Notes under the pieces: model-generated
What the model was told of the DNA's origin: nothing
Database searches by the model: none
What the model saw: only the letters and a program-made list of their open reading frames with translations
Translations under genes and position numbers: made by a program
In this document: positions 8,616 to 16,315 of the stretch, one piece after another
Layout of the letters: each line of letters starts with the position of its first letter
Position numbering within the stretch: position 1 is the stretch's first letter
Assembly (NCBI GenBank): GCA_910589265.1
Contig: CAJUTQ010000019.1
Coordinates: 1-39,626 of the forward strand
From: an uncultured Lachnospiraceae bacterium
GTDB lineage: Bacteria > Bacillota > Clostridia > Lachnospirales > Lachnospiraceae
Length of the DNA: 39,626 bases
Direction: 5' to 3'

Positions 8616-9686
8616 CTAACGTATATAGGTGTACAGTACATAATAGCCTTTTACATACCCTACATAGAGGAGCATCATCACTACGCCGGGAGCCATACAG
8701 GCAAGACATTTTGGTATAAAGGTCCATTTCTTTTTAATAAAGGTTAAAGGAAAGAGATAAATTCCAAGGGCAGCGGGCACAAGCATATTGGCTGTTGTAG
8801 AAAGTCCATTGCTTCCAGCACAAATAAAAAATAGCATTATCCAGTATATAAGGCTGTCCTTCCCTCTTATAAATAAAATAAAAAAATAGAAAAGGGCAGG
8901 GAGAACTACATTTCCAATAATAGCCTTTCCCTCAAAGGTTCTTGTCAAAAGAAAATTTGCAGAGGTAAAAATAGTAATATAATGAAAATGAATAAGAGCT
9001 GCAAAAAACATCATCATCCAAATAGAACCTTTCTTTTCTCCCCAAAGCTCTGATGCAATTTTATAATAAATTATATTCGTAAAAAGAACGACCACTGATG
9101 ACATAATTGTCTTTGTTTCTATAAGGGGATGAATGCCTGTTATTTGGCAGACAACAGCGTCGTGAATTGGATAGGTTGCGAAAAAGTACCGCAACTCAAA
9201 ATGATCCTGCCATGCCCCTGTGTAAGGATTAAAAATGTTCATCCTGTCTGTGTATACAGAGGTAGAAACTGTTCCCACATAAAAAGTAGCGTCCAAGGTA
9301 AAATGATAGGCGTTTACAATAACTACTACTTGGACAATAGAAAGGGCAACGGCACATAAGAAAAAAATCCAATGACCTTTTATAAATTCTCCAATCCCCT
9401 TTGCCGCCCCTGCCCACATCTTCCAATGAAAAAGAAAAGAAAGAAGAACGATGAAAATGACCAAGCCTCCCCAGAATTTTGAAAGCTCTGATAAAGGTCT
9501 AAGGCGTATCATCATAGGTACACAGACAATGGAAAAGAGACTATAATAGAAAAAAAATCCAACGAATAGAGTGAGCGTTACAGAAAAAGCTTCCTTTTTC
9601 AAAAATCGGGTCAAAAAGCTTCCAAAGGCCAAGTACAATATGAAATTTATTATTATCATTCCTATACAGACTATTGTATTTCCCAT
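8616..9686 (-). CDS. DUF6077-like polytopic membrane protein
   Basis: 356 residues with about nine hydrophobic segments. The loop DATFYVGTVSTSVYTDRMN then NPYTG (about 130-160), followed by a TYPIHDAVVCQITGIHP segment, matches the pattern I associate with DUF6077 proteins of Clostridia. These resemble multi-pass GT-C-like membrane proteins and often sit in polysaccharide loci. It shares the Q-x-TG-x-HP segment and the later GKA...LP..FY pattern with the neighbouring 9690-11030 protein. ATG at 9686 follows the upstream stop after three bases, with GGGAAGG as Shine-Dalgarno. A GT-C-like glycosyl transfer role is possible but unproven. Confidence 0.7.
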   Translation of the reverse strand: MGNTIVCIGMIIINFILYLAFGSFLTRFLKKEAFSVTLTLFVGFFFYYSLFSIVCVPMMIRLRPLSELSKFWGGLVIFIVLLSFLFHWKMWAGAAKGIGEFIKGHWIFFLCAVALSIVQVVVIVNAYHFTLDATFYVGTVSTSVYTDRMNIFNPYTGAWQDHFELRYFFATYPIHDAVVCQITGIHPLIETKTIMSSVVVLFTNIIYYKIASELWGEKKGSIWMMMFFAALIHFHYITIFTSANFLLTRTFEGKAIIGNVVLPALFYFFILFIRGKDSLIYWIMLFFICAGSNGLSTTANMLVPAALGIYLFPLTFIKKKWTFIPKCLACMAPGVVMMLLYVGYVKGYYVLYTYIR

Positions 9687-9689
9687 GGC

Positions 9690-11030
9690 TTATCTGCCTT
9701 CCCCATACACTACTTCCTCAATAGTAATATCTTCATATTCTGCCTTCATCATGGCATCGTATACATCTCCACCCTTTTTGTCTGTAATATACCAGCAGAC
9801 AACCCTTCCTCCTCTTTCCACAATAAAGTCATGTAAATACTTCTCATTGCTTTGATCTCCCCCATTAATAAGCACTAATGTTCCATCTGTCAGGCGCATG
9901 GCATACCCTGTCAATTCCCCCTCACCCCCTTGGCGAAGCTCGTATAATTGAACTTGAGAACTGAAGTTTGCCTCTAAATCTCTCGCCGCATGGTATAATG
10001 TATTGATTTTTACATTTAATTTTAAAATAGCAAATACAGTTCCACCCATAAACAAGACGAACACTGCAAGAAAAGCAAAAAGTTTCTTTCTGTCAATTCC
10101 CATTATATTTTTTCCCAATTTCATTTCAACTTCCTCTTCCTCATTTCTTTGCTGCCAATAGTTTGCCCAATGGAATATTAAAAATCCTGTTCCTGTCAGC
10201 GCTGCTCCTGCAAGCCCCAAAATTCCTGTGGACATACAAGCTCCTGCCACTATGAGGAGTAAAACCCATTTTTGTCTTCTCTCTGTCTTTCCAAAAGTGA
10301 ATGCCATATAAAATAAATATGGGAGAATCATATGGACATAAGCAACCTTTCCCCCATAAGGGACTGCCAAGAGGCAAATTCCTCCCATAGCTTCTGACTG
10401 GAAAGCAAAGAGGTGAAGCAAAAAGATAAAACATAAAAACAACAAGATGTTCTTCTTTTCATTGTGAAACATTTCCTTAGCAAATATTCCATAGGAAAGA
10501 TAGGATAGGGGAATCACAATCCATGGCATGAGACCCTTTCCTATCATTATGGGATGAAGTCCAGTAAGTTGAGACAAGGAAGCTATCCAAAGCCACCAGC
10601 CAAAAACTGGGCCTCCCCCAACAATAGATACACCATCCTGTTCCACACTTTTCACAGCCCAAATAATCTCCTTGGCATACTTTTCTATAGTGGAGGTGAA
10701 AAAGACGGAAAAGGAAACTTGAATAAGAATCATAAGGCAGATCAGCGCTATGAAAAAAATAGGAATTTTTTCCTCTCTCTCTTCTCTCTTTCTCTTCCTT
10801 GTCAAAAGAAGGGATACTGCTGCCAAAAAGCAAGAAAAGGACGCCCAAATTCCGGCCAGTGAAGAAAGCCTTCCTCCTGTCAAAAAGAATATAATCCCCC
10901 CTGCCTCCAAACAAGCCGTAAGGATTAAAAAGCCCATAAGCACAGACAGAATTTTTTTCTCTGTGTAAACTCTTCCGATCAAATAAGAAAGCAAGTAGAC
11001 CAATGGGACAGCAATGAGAAGCTCCATCAC
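9690..11030 (-). CDS. DUF6077-like membrane protein fused to a truncated, metal-site-less metallo-beta-lactamase-like tail
   Basis: 446 residues. Residues about 1-330 are polytopic and related to the 8616-9686 protein (shared QLTGLHPI, GGKVAYVHMILPYLFY). After a last membrane helix (about 325-345) there is a soluble tail. In it, RLTDGTLVLINGG, an LHDFIVERGGRVVCWYITD strand-helix-strand and VYDAMMKAEYEDI follow the start of an MBL-fold domain. Where active MBL proteins have T-H-x-H-x-D-H, this has T-D-K-K-G-G-D, so the zinc ligands are gone, and the domain stops after about 100 residues. The GTG at 11030 overlaps the upstream stop as GTGA, with GGAGG seven bases before it. Function unknown. 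Confidence 0.7.
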   Translation of the reverse strand: MMELLIAVPLVYLLSYLIGRVYTEKKILSVLMGFLILTACLEAGGIIFFLTGGRLSSLAGIWASFSCFLAAVSLLLTRKRKREEREEKIPIFFIALICLMILIQVSFSVFFTSTIEKYAKEIIWAVKSVEQDGVSIVGGGPVFGWWLWIASLSQLTGLHPIMIGKGLMPWIVIPLSYLSYGIFAKEMFHNEKKNILLFLCFIFLLHLFAFQSEAMGGICLLAVPYGGKVAYVHMILPYLFYMAFTFGKTERRQKWVLLLIVAGACMSTGILGLAGAALTGTGFLIFHWANYWQQRNEEEEVEMKLGKNIMGIDRKKLFAFLAVFVLFMGGTVFAILKLNVKINTLYHAARDLEANFSSQVQLYELRQGGEGELTGYAMRLTDGTLVLINGGDQSNEKYLHDFIVERGGRVVCWYITDKKGGDVYDAMMKAEYEDITIEEVVYGEGR

Positions 11031-11803
11031 AATGTTTCCTCCCTGTCTTCATAAATACTATAAGTCCCATAGGTAGCCACTTTTTCAAATTTTAGTAAAG
11101 AAAGAGGTGTTTTAGGAAAATGATATTCCTCTTTTAATACAATGTAGGAATACCCATATTTCCTTGCAATTTCCACAAGAAGTTTAGAATCCATGTGCTG
11201 TATGGACATTTGGTAGTATACCTTTCTCTGCTCTTCTCCTAGCTTTCCCATTTCCCCATCCTCCTGTATTTCATAAAATGTATGAAGCTTAGAGCTATAT
11301 TGGTTCGAGATAGGAATTAATTCCTCTGGCAATAGCGCTTTTGGATTTTCATGGGCCAAAATCCAATCCATCACCTCTCTCTGCTCCAAAGGCATTTTCA
11401 TCCCATTTTCCCAATAACTTAAGGAATATTGACTCCATACACCTTTTCCACTGATGGCAATGAGTCCTGCCAGCATGACCAAAGCGCCTGCTTTTGCCCA
11501 TTTTCCTTTTGGAACTTTTATCACATATACCCCTGCCACTCCAATAACTAGAAAAACAGGCAGCAAAAAATAAACCTTTCTGTTAAAAGCCAAATTCCCC
11601 ATTTGAGCAAAGAGCCCTTTCCACACTGGTTCTAAGGCAAATAATAGTAATAAAAAAGAAGGATATAAAAACATAGAACGTTTTTCTTTTTCGTTTTCCA
11701 TGAAAAAAAGTACAAAAAGGGAAAGGAAAAAGAGAGCCAATATTTTACCCGTTCCAGAATACTGATTATATGCAGTTTTTACTAACTGAATGGAAGGGTT
11801 CAT
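11027..11803 (-). CDS. Membrane protein, paralogue of 7719-8585; first gene of the main operon
   Basis: 258 residues: about four hydrophobic segments (residues about 20-115), then a soluble region with VMDWILAHENPKALLPEEL and a C-terminal YSYIVLKEEYHF / YGTYSIYEDR part that resembles the extracytoplasmic end of DUF6077-type or GT-C-like proteins. It lacks the long N-terminal membrane part of that family, and no such gene precedes it. It may therefore be a stand-alone C-terminal unit or the remnant of a longer gene. It is the promoter-proximal gene, with the promoter at 11846-11874. Confidence 0.65.
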   Translation of the reverse strand: MNPSIQLVKTAYNQYSGTGKILALFFLSLFVLFFMENEKEKRSMFLYPSFLLLLFALEPVWKGLFAQMGNLAFNRKVYFLLPVFLVIGVAGVYVIKVPKGKWAKAGALVMLAGLIAISGKGVWSQYSLSYWENGMKMPLEQREVMDWILAHENPKALLPEELIPISNQYSSKLHTFYEIQEDGEMGKLGEEQRKVYYQMSIQHMDSKLLVEIARKYGYSYIVLKEEYHFPKTPLSLLKFEKVATYGTYSIYEDREETL

Positions 11804-11845
11804 AGACCACTCATACCTTTCTCATAACTTTGAAACTTTTTATCC

Positions 11846-11874
11846 ATTATACTAAATTATCTGTCAGAAAACAA
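11846..11874 (-). promoter_or_regulatory. Promoter of the main polysaccharide operon
   Basis: Minus strand: TTGTTT (-35), 17-base spacer, TATAAT (-10). The -10 box is perfect and lies about 43 bases before the first start codon (11803). No other promoter of this quality is visible down to 458, so it probably drives the eleven-gene block. Confidence 0.75.
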
Positions 11875-11956
11875 TCGTATCTTTTGTCGAACAATTTTTC
11901 TTCCAAAATCCGCCGTCCTATGGTATGTTAAACATAGAAAAAGCGAGGTGATTCCT

Positions 11957-12298
11957 ATGTTATGTGGATGGCTGTCTCCAAATGGAGAATTTTACCCTTG
12001 TAGTTCTTATGGACACGTCTCCTTAGCGGAGAAATTGGTAGAGGAACGCTACAAAGCACAAAAGATGGAAGACCAGCTTCGAATTCCAAAAGATGATCTA
12101 TTATTGTCTGACAAATGGATTAAATTATTCCAAGACGGCCTTGTGGCTGGAAATTTTTCTTCCTGTCCCTTCCACGGCCAGCAGTGGATTACCGACGAAC
12201 AAGTTATGTGGATCAATGGCAAAATCCATGAACTCTCCTTTCGTCAGGCCAAGTGTTACAATATGTATTTAAATATGGAGAATACAAATGATAGTTAA
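11957..12298 (+). CDS. Hypothetical protein, 113 aa
   Basis: Plus-strand gene between two minus-strand polysaccharide units. ATG at 11957 has GAGGTG six bases upstream; the earlier GTG at 11948 lies inside that Shine-Dalgarno. It begins MLCGWLSPNGEFYPCSSYGH, followed by LAEKLVEERY, and ends with ITDEQVMWINGKIHELSF. I recall small Clostridia proteins with a similar GWLSPDGxFxPC start but know no function for them. Three early Cys and His residues could bind metal. No link to the glycan genes is evident. A strong terminator follows. Confidence 0.7.
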   Translation: MLCGWLSPNGEFYPCSSYGHVSLAEKLVEERYKAQKMEDQLRIPKDDLLLSDKWIKLFQDGLVAGNFSSCPFHGQQWITDEQVMWINGKIHELSFRQAKCYNMYLNMENTNDS

Positions 12299-12341
12299 AC
12301 AGCAGCAAAAGCCAATGATAAGAAACTATTTTTTAAATAAT

Positions 12342-12386
12342 AAAAAGGGGACTTTCCATCCTTGCCTTATGGAATTTCCCCTTTTT
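12342..12386. terminator. Bidirectional intrinsic terminator
   Basis: AAAAAGGGGA and TTCCAT arms pair with ATGGAA and TTCCCCTTTTT across an ATCCTTGCCTTAT-type loop. Flanking A and T runs make it work in both directions. It separates the convergent 113-aa gene (+) and the mannose-1-phosphate guanylyltransferase gene (-). Confidence 0.85.
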
Positions 12387-12396
12387 CTATTTCTTT

Positions 12397-13464
12397 TTAA
12401 AGAAGGTCTTCCCTATCTTTCTTTAAAGCCTCCACAACTTCTTTCACGTCTTGGGTTCTGTCCTTTTTACATACCAAAACGGCATCTTTCGTCTCTACAA
12501 TTACAATATCCTCCAGTCCAATGGCTGCAATGAGTTTTCCACTGCTGTAAGAAATACAATGGTTCGTATCAATGCATATGAAATCTCCATGAATAATATT
12601 GTTGTTTTCATCTGGCTCATACAAAGTGTCCAAGGCTTCCCAGCTTCCCACGTCACTCCATCCAAAATCTCCTTCTAGTACAAATACCTTGTCTGCCCTT
12701 TCCATAATTCCATAATCAATAGAAATCTTTGGAATGGAAGGATATATTTCCTCTATCACTTCCCATTCTCTCTCTGTCCCCATTGCCTCTCCTATTTTTA
12801 AAAGGCATGTGTACACTTTTGGAAGGAGCTCTTTAAAATAGTCCAGTATAACAGAAGCTTTCCATATAAACATGCCGCTGTTCCACAAATAGCATCCACT
12901 TCCTACATATTCTTTTGCCAATTCCCTTTCTGGCTTTTCTACAAACTGTTCTACTCTGTAGGCCAAGCCTTCTTCTTTCTCTTTTTTATACCGAATATAT
13001 CCATAACCTGTGGAGGGAAAAGTTGGTTTAATGCCAATTGTGACTAATCCATCCTCCCTCGTAGCTTGCTCTATCCCCTCCATGACTGTCTTTGCAAAGG
13101 AATGCTCATCTTTTATAAAATGATCTGCCGGAAAAATACACATCATTCCATCTCCATATTTTTTTACTATTTCCATTGCCCCATAGCCAATACAGGCTGC
13201 TGTATTTCTTGCCGCCGGTTCTTTTAATATATGGGAAATTTCTACCTTATCCATAACTATACTTTCCATGTCCCTGGCCTGATCTTTATTTGTCACAATA
13301 AAAATATTTTCTCCTGGCAAGGCCTTGGCAACCCTATCAATAGTTTTATTGATCATTGTGTCTTTTCCGTCTAAATTCAGCATTTGTTTTGGCTTTTTTT
13401 TCCTGCTAAGAGGCCAGAACCGGGTCCCTCCTCCTCCTGCCATAATCAGTCCATATATATTCAT
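12397..13464 (-). CDS. manC: Mannose-1-phosphate guanylyltransferase
   Basis: 355 residues, the length of the stand-alone nucleotidyltransferase without the mannose-6-phosphate isomerase domain found in bifunctional enzymes. It makes GDP-mannose from GTP and mannose-1-phosphate in the cytoplasm. Motifs: LIMAGGGGTRFWPLSRKKKP then KQ (residues 6-27; GTP-binding signature), EPAARNTAACIGYGA (about 83), IFPADHFI (about 112), and the product-site motif FVEKP (about 167). ATG at 13464 has GGAGG upstream. It probably feeds mannose or GDP-mannose-derived sugars into the adjacent polysaccharide. No phosphomannomutase is in the window. Confidence 0.93.
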   Translation of the reverse strand: MNIYGLIMAGGGGTRFWPLSRKKKPKQMLNLDGKDTMINKTIDRVAKALPGENIFIVTNKDQARDMESIVMDKVEISHILKEPAARNTAACIGYGAMEIVKKYGDGMMCIFPADHFIKDEHSFAKTVMEGIEQATREDGLVTIGIKPTFPSTGYGYIRYKKEKEEGLAYRVEQFVEKPERELAKEYVGSGCYLWNSGMFIWKASVILDYFKELLPKVYTCLLKIGEAMGTEREWEVIEEIYPSIPKISIDYGIMERADKVFVLEGDFGWSDVGSWEALDTLYEPDENNNIIHGDFICIDTNHCISYSSGKLIAAIGLEDIVIVETKDAVLVCKKDRTQDVKEVVEALKKDREDLL

Positions 13465-13494
13465 CCTTTTTTTCCTCCATTGAAATAGAAATAC

Positions 13495-13532
13495 AAGAAA
13501 AGGAGCATGACTTCTCTACATGCCCTTTTCTT
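13495..13532 (-). terminator. Terminator or attenuating hairpin between the ImmA-like gene and manC
   Basis: Minus-strand arms AAGAAAAGGGCATG and CATGCTCCTTTTCTT pair with a single bulged base around a short loop, followed by a moderately T-rich run. It lies 6 bases after the ImmA-like stop and about 30 bases before the manC start, so manC may depend on read-through or on an unseen promoter. Confidence 0.65.
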
Positions 13533-13537
13533 ACCCT

Positions 13538-14269
13538 TCATCCTGTACGCCTATCCTTTTTCTGTAACTCGCCAATAAAATATTTTGCATCCTCAAAAAT
13601 TCCATACTCTTGCATTCGATAAATAACAAGAGGAACTGGAACCTCATATTTTGCAGATACTTCATAGGCAAATTCTCTTAAAGTCTTAAAGCTTGTATTT
13701 TCAATTGCCTTGATTTGCTCTTGCTCTGACATTCCCTTTGCTTCTTTTAGCAGACGCCTTCTACACTCTTTTAAAAATGCTTTCTCTCTCAGTAAAAATT
13801 CAGAAACAAACCGGCTTCCTTTTTGATTAAACTCTAAATTTCCATTTCCCCGGTAATACTCAAAAACTCCTTTTTCTATGGAAACTCCTTTTGTAAGCAC
13901 CCAATATAATAAGAATGCCGCAACATAAATTCTTTCCGTAACAGTGGCATTGGAGTTAATAAAGAGCATGGCCATCTCATTCCCCTCAGTAATTTTAGCT
14001 ACCTTTCCCTGTAATATACCATCCCCTAATTCTACTGGCTGACAGAACATTCCATAATATCGGTCCTCTAAAAACTGAAAGATTCCTCTTCCAATAGGCA
14101 TGATATCCTTTTTCCCTCTCACTTGCTCTACCAGCTCTTTGATTTGTCTGATGTCAGATGCAGATAAGGAACAAGGCGTCAATTCAAACCTGTCGTCTAA
14201 GTAATATTGAAAAGGCTCCGCCCCATTCCAATAATCCTTTCTGTTCAATCTAACATACATTTTTAACAT
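13538..14269 (-). CDS. ImmA/IrrE-like protein without the metalloprotease site
   Basis: 243 residues. The order of elements follows ImmA/IrrE peptidases: MAMLFINSNATVTERIYVAA (about 100-119) where family members have the strand, Arg and helix leading into HExxH; GSRFVSEFLLREKAF where they have EANRFAAELLMP; and a C-terminal AYEVSAKYEVPVPLVIYRMQ winged-helix-like segment. The helix reads AAFLLYWVLTKG, so HExxH is absent and the third ligand Glu is also missing. It is probably a non-catalytic derivative with an unknown sensing or regulatory role. The second ATG (14260) has better Shine-Dalgarno spacing than 14269. Confidence 0.6.
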   Translation of the reverse strand: MLKMYVRLNRKDYWNGAEPFQYYLDDRFELTPCSLSASDIRQIKELVEQVRGKKDIMPIGRGIFQFLEDRYYGMFCQPVELGDGILQGKVAKITEGNEMAMLFINSNATVTERIYVAAFLLYWVLTKGVSIEKGVFEYYRGNGNLEFNQKGSRFVSEFLLREKAFLKECRRRLLKEAKGMSEQEQIKAIENTSFKTLREFAYEVSAKYEVPVPLVIYRMQEYGIFEDAKYFIGELQKKDRRTG

Positions 14270-14337
14270 TTCTCCTTCCCTGTAGCACTGCTTTTTTACT
14301 GTTAATCGATTACTTGTACATAATACTATATCTATTT

Positions 14338-14366
14338 TTATTACGCCACAGTAGTTTGGTTTTCAA
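14338..14366 (-). promoter_or_regulatory. Promoter of the ImmA-like gene
   Basis: Minus strand: TTGAAA (-35), 17 bases, TAATAA (-10), about 70 bases before the start codon. Its -35 box is only 14 bases from the -35 box of the divergent yuiD promoter, so the two could be co-regulated. Confidence 0.55.
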
Positions 14367-14380
14367 ACCTTTTCCTTTTC

Positions 14381-14409
14381 TTGCTTTTTTCTGTCTATTC
14401 TTGTATAAT
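14381..14409 (+). promoter_or_regulatory. Promoter of yuiD
   Basis: Plus strand: TTGCTT (-35), 17 bases, TATAAT (-10), about 32 bases before the start codon. Confidence 0.7.
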
Positions 14410-14441
14410 TACTTAGAATATTAGAAGGAGCCATATAATCC

Positions 14442-14891
14442 ATGATTTTTTTTCACGATTTATTTTCTAACACTTTATTTTTATCTTCCATTGCTGGGTG
14501 GGCTGTTGCCCAAATATTAAAAACATTGATCAATTTTTGCTTTACGAAGCAATTCCAAGCAGAACGTCTAGTAGGTTCTGGTGGAATGCCTAGTTCCCAT
14601 TCTTCTACAGTATGCGCACTCGCCGCATCTGCTGCCCTTTCTTACGGCGCTTCTTCTTTTGAATTCGCTATTACTGCCATTTTTGCCATTGTTGTCATGT
14701 ACGATGCTATCGGCGTCCGGCGAGAAACAGGAGAACAGGCCATACTTATCAATAAGATGATGGATATTTATGACAACGTTCATGGTATGAAAATCTCTGA
14801 AGAAAAATTAAAAGAACTTGTTGGCCACACTCCATTGCAAGTTCTTGCAGGAGCCCTCCTTGGAGTAGCTGTTGCCTATGCCCTTCATTAA
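14442..14891 (+). CDS. yuiD: Divergent PAP2 family protein (DUF212, YuiD-like)
   Basis: 149 residues, matching the compact DUF212/YuiD family of membrane proteins related to acidPPc/PAP2 phosphatases. The conserved GSGGMPSSHSS (about 46-56) corresponds to the PAP2 SGH-type motif, and YDAIGVRRETGEQA (about 87-100) is the second conserved block. Three to four hydrophobic segments are visible. Substrate unknown; a lipid phosphate such as an undecaprenyl-phosphate derivative is a reasonable guess given the glycan context. AAGGAG lies 11 bases before the ATG. Confidence 0.88.
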   Translation: MIFFHDLFSNTLFLSSIAGWAVAQILKTLINFCFTKQFQAERLVGSGGMPSSHSSTVCALAASAALSYGASSFEFAITAIFAIVVMYDAIGVRRETGEQAILINKMMDIYDNVHGMKISEEKLKELVGHTPLQVLAGALLGVAVAYALH

Positions 14892-14923
14892 TTCCCTTTT
14901 TCACATTATGTCACAAGCAATGT

Positions 14924-15874
14924 TTAGGAGAGCTTTTCACTCTCCTCCTTTCCGCTTTTCTTGACTTCATCTACAAGAAAGGGAGGTCTGTTTCTGGACG
15001 CATCCAAAACTCTCCATAAGTATTCTCCCAAAATTCCTAGCATAAGCATGATCAATCCCGTAGACATTAATACAATACACATAAGAGAAGCCCATCCGCT
15101 AATGGGAGTCCCAACAATTAGCTTTTCTAATATGACTTCTATAATCCAGAAAAAAGCAATTACTGCAAAGAGGACACCGACTCCTGACATAAATCGAATA
15201 GGAAAATAAGAGAAACTCATCATAGAATCCAATACCAATTTTATTTTTTTAGAGAAAGTCCACCTAGACTCCCCTATTTCCCGATCCTTTCTATGAAAAT
15301 AGATTTTGTCTGATTGAAATCCCACCCAGAGAACTTGAAGAGTCAACGCTGAGTTTTTTTCATCTAACATTTCCAGCACTTGGATGACCTGCCTATCTAG
15401 CAAATAACAGTCAAATCCTCCCACTGGCATATTACTTGCAATAAATTTCCTGACAATCTTATAGTAGAGATTGGCAAAAAAAACTTTGACAGGGGCCTCA
15501 TCCCTCTCAGAGCGAACTGCCAAAACTACTTTATTCCCTTTTTTCCATTTCTCATACATTTCCAAGATAATCTCTGAATCTTCTTGAAGATCTGCCTGCT
15601 TTGTCACAGCACAGTCACCTGTGCAATGACTTAACCCTGCCAAAATAGCTGCATGCTCCCCAAAATTTCTAGACAGTTTGACACATTTTACATACTCATC
15701 CTGTTCTCGAATCTCATTCATAATTTCCCAAGAATCGTCTCCAGAACCGTCATCTACAAAGACAATTTCGTATTCTTCTAATTGATCCAGTATTTTATTT
15801 TTCATATCTTCATAGAGAAGTTGTAATGTGTCTGCATTGTAGTATACAGGAATGACAATGGATAACTTACTCAT
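14924..15874 (-). CDS. GtrB/DPM1-like GT2 glycosyltransferase with two C-terminal membrane helices
   Basis: 316 residues. GT2 domain: MSKLSIVIPVYYNADTLQLL, EIVFVDDGSGDDSW (about 36-49), LSRNFGEHAAILAGLSH and KQADLQED (about 94-101; metal motif reduced to ADLQ). A RWTFSKKIKLVLDS amphipathic helix and two long C-terminal membrane segments (about 225-290) follow. This is the layout of enzymes that charge polyprenyl phosphate with a single sugar, as in GtrB or ArnC. It is the last gene of the dTDP-sugar operon; ATG at 15874 overlaps the FdtA-like stop by 8 bases behind GGAGGAAGGAG. It may attach the amino-deoxysugar made by its neighbours. Confidence 0.88.
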   Translation of the reverse strand: MSKLSIVIPVYYNADTLQLLYEDMKNKILDQLEEYEIVFVDDGSGDDSWEIMNEIREQDEYVKCVKLSRNFGEHAAILAGLSHCTGDCAVTKQADLQEDSEIILEMYEKWKKGNKVVLAVRSERDEAPVKVFFANLYYKIVRKFIASNMPVGGFDCYLLDRQVIQVLEMLDEKNSALTLQVLWVGFQSDKIYFHRKDREIGESRWTFSKKIKLVLDSMMSFSYFPIRFMSGVGVLFAVIAFFWIIEVILEKLIVGTPISGWASLMCIVLMSTGLIMLMLGILGEYLWRVLDASRNRPPFLVDEVKKSGKEESEKLS

Positions 15875-16292
15875 GTCTCCTTCCTCCTACTTCTCTTAAG
15901 AAATCATCATAGTTACGAATGTATTCTTCTTTGTCATAATGTTCACTTGCCAGCACTAAAAGGATGGAATCCTCAGAAAAATCATACATTTCCTTCCAAA
16001 CCATTGTAGGAATATACAAGCCCATTCTTGGACGATTTAATTCCACAATCTCCGATTGGAATCCATTATCTATCCGTACTTTACTTGTTCCTCCCACATT
16101 AATAAGGACAAACTCTGTCCTTCGGTTGGCATGTTGTCCTCTTATGACCTGGTCGTCTGAGCCGTACATATAGAATACCCTTTCTACCTGAAAGGGCACA
16201 TCCACACCGCTGCACTCAGCCACTACCAGGTTTCCTCTCTCATCCCCATAATCGTCAAATTCCAATATTTTATACTGTTCCTTTATATCCAT
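15867..16292 (-). CDS. FdtA/QdtA-type cupin (dTDP-4-keto-6-deoxyhexose 3,4-ketoisomerase family) with altered active site
   Basis: 141 residues, a single WxcM/FdtA-type cupin. FdtA turns dTDP-4-keto-6-deoxyglucose into the 3-keto sugar that FdtB aminates. The fold signature is clear: DERGNLVVAE, VERVFYMYG, VIRGQHANRRTEFVLINVGG (about 47-66), MVWKEMYDFS (about 97-106) and LVLASEHYDKEEYIRNYDDF. Compared with my recollection of FdtA (RGxHAHK and WHEMHDFS), HAH is HAN and both His of the second motif are Lys and Tyr. The gene sits directly between the aminotransferase and the GT, as expected for the pathway. Either the chemistry differs or the protein is not an isomerase. Confidence 0.8.
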   Translation of the reverse strand: MDIKEQYKILEFDDYGDERGNLVVAECSGVDVPFQVERVFYMYGSDDQVIRGQHANRRTEFVLINVGGTSKVRIDNGFQSEIVELNRPRMGLYIPTMVWKEMYDFSEDSILLVLASEHYDKEEYIRNYDDFLREVGGRRHE

Positions 16293-16315
16293 GAAAACCT
16301 CCTGGTACTTCTTTG

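Noticed and set aside
10477..11088. 203-codon minus-strand frame with hydrophobic stretches
   Set aside because: It lies in another frame within the DUF6077-like gene, whose frame has the Shine-Dalgarno, GTGA coupling and paralogous similarity; this one is a shadow.
14926..14946. AGGAGAG/CTCTCCT hairpin at the 3' end of the GtrB-like gene
   Set aside because: Neither strand has a U-run after it and it lies partly in coding sequence, so I do not call it a terminator.
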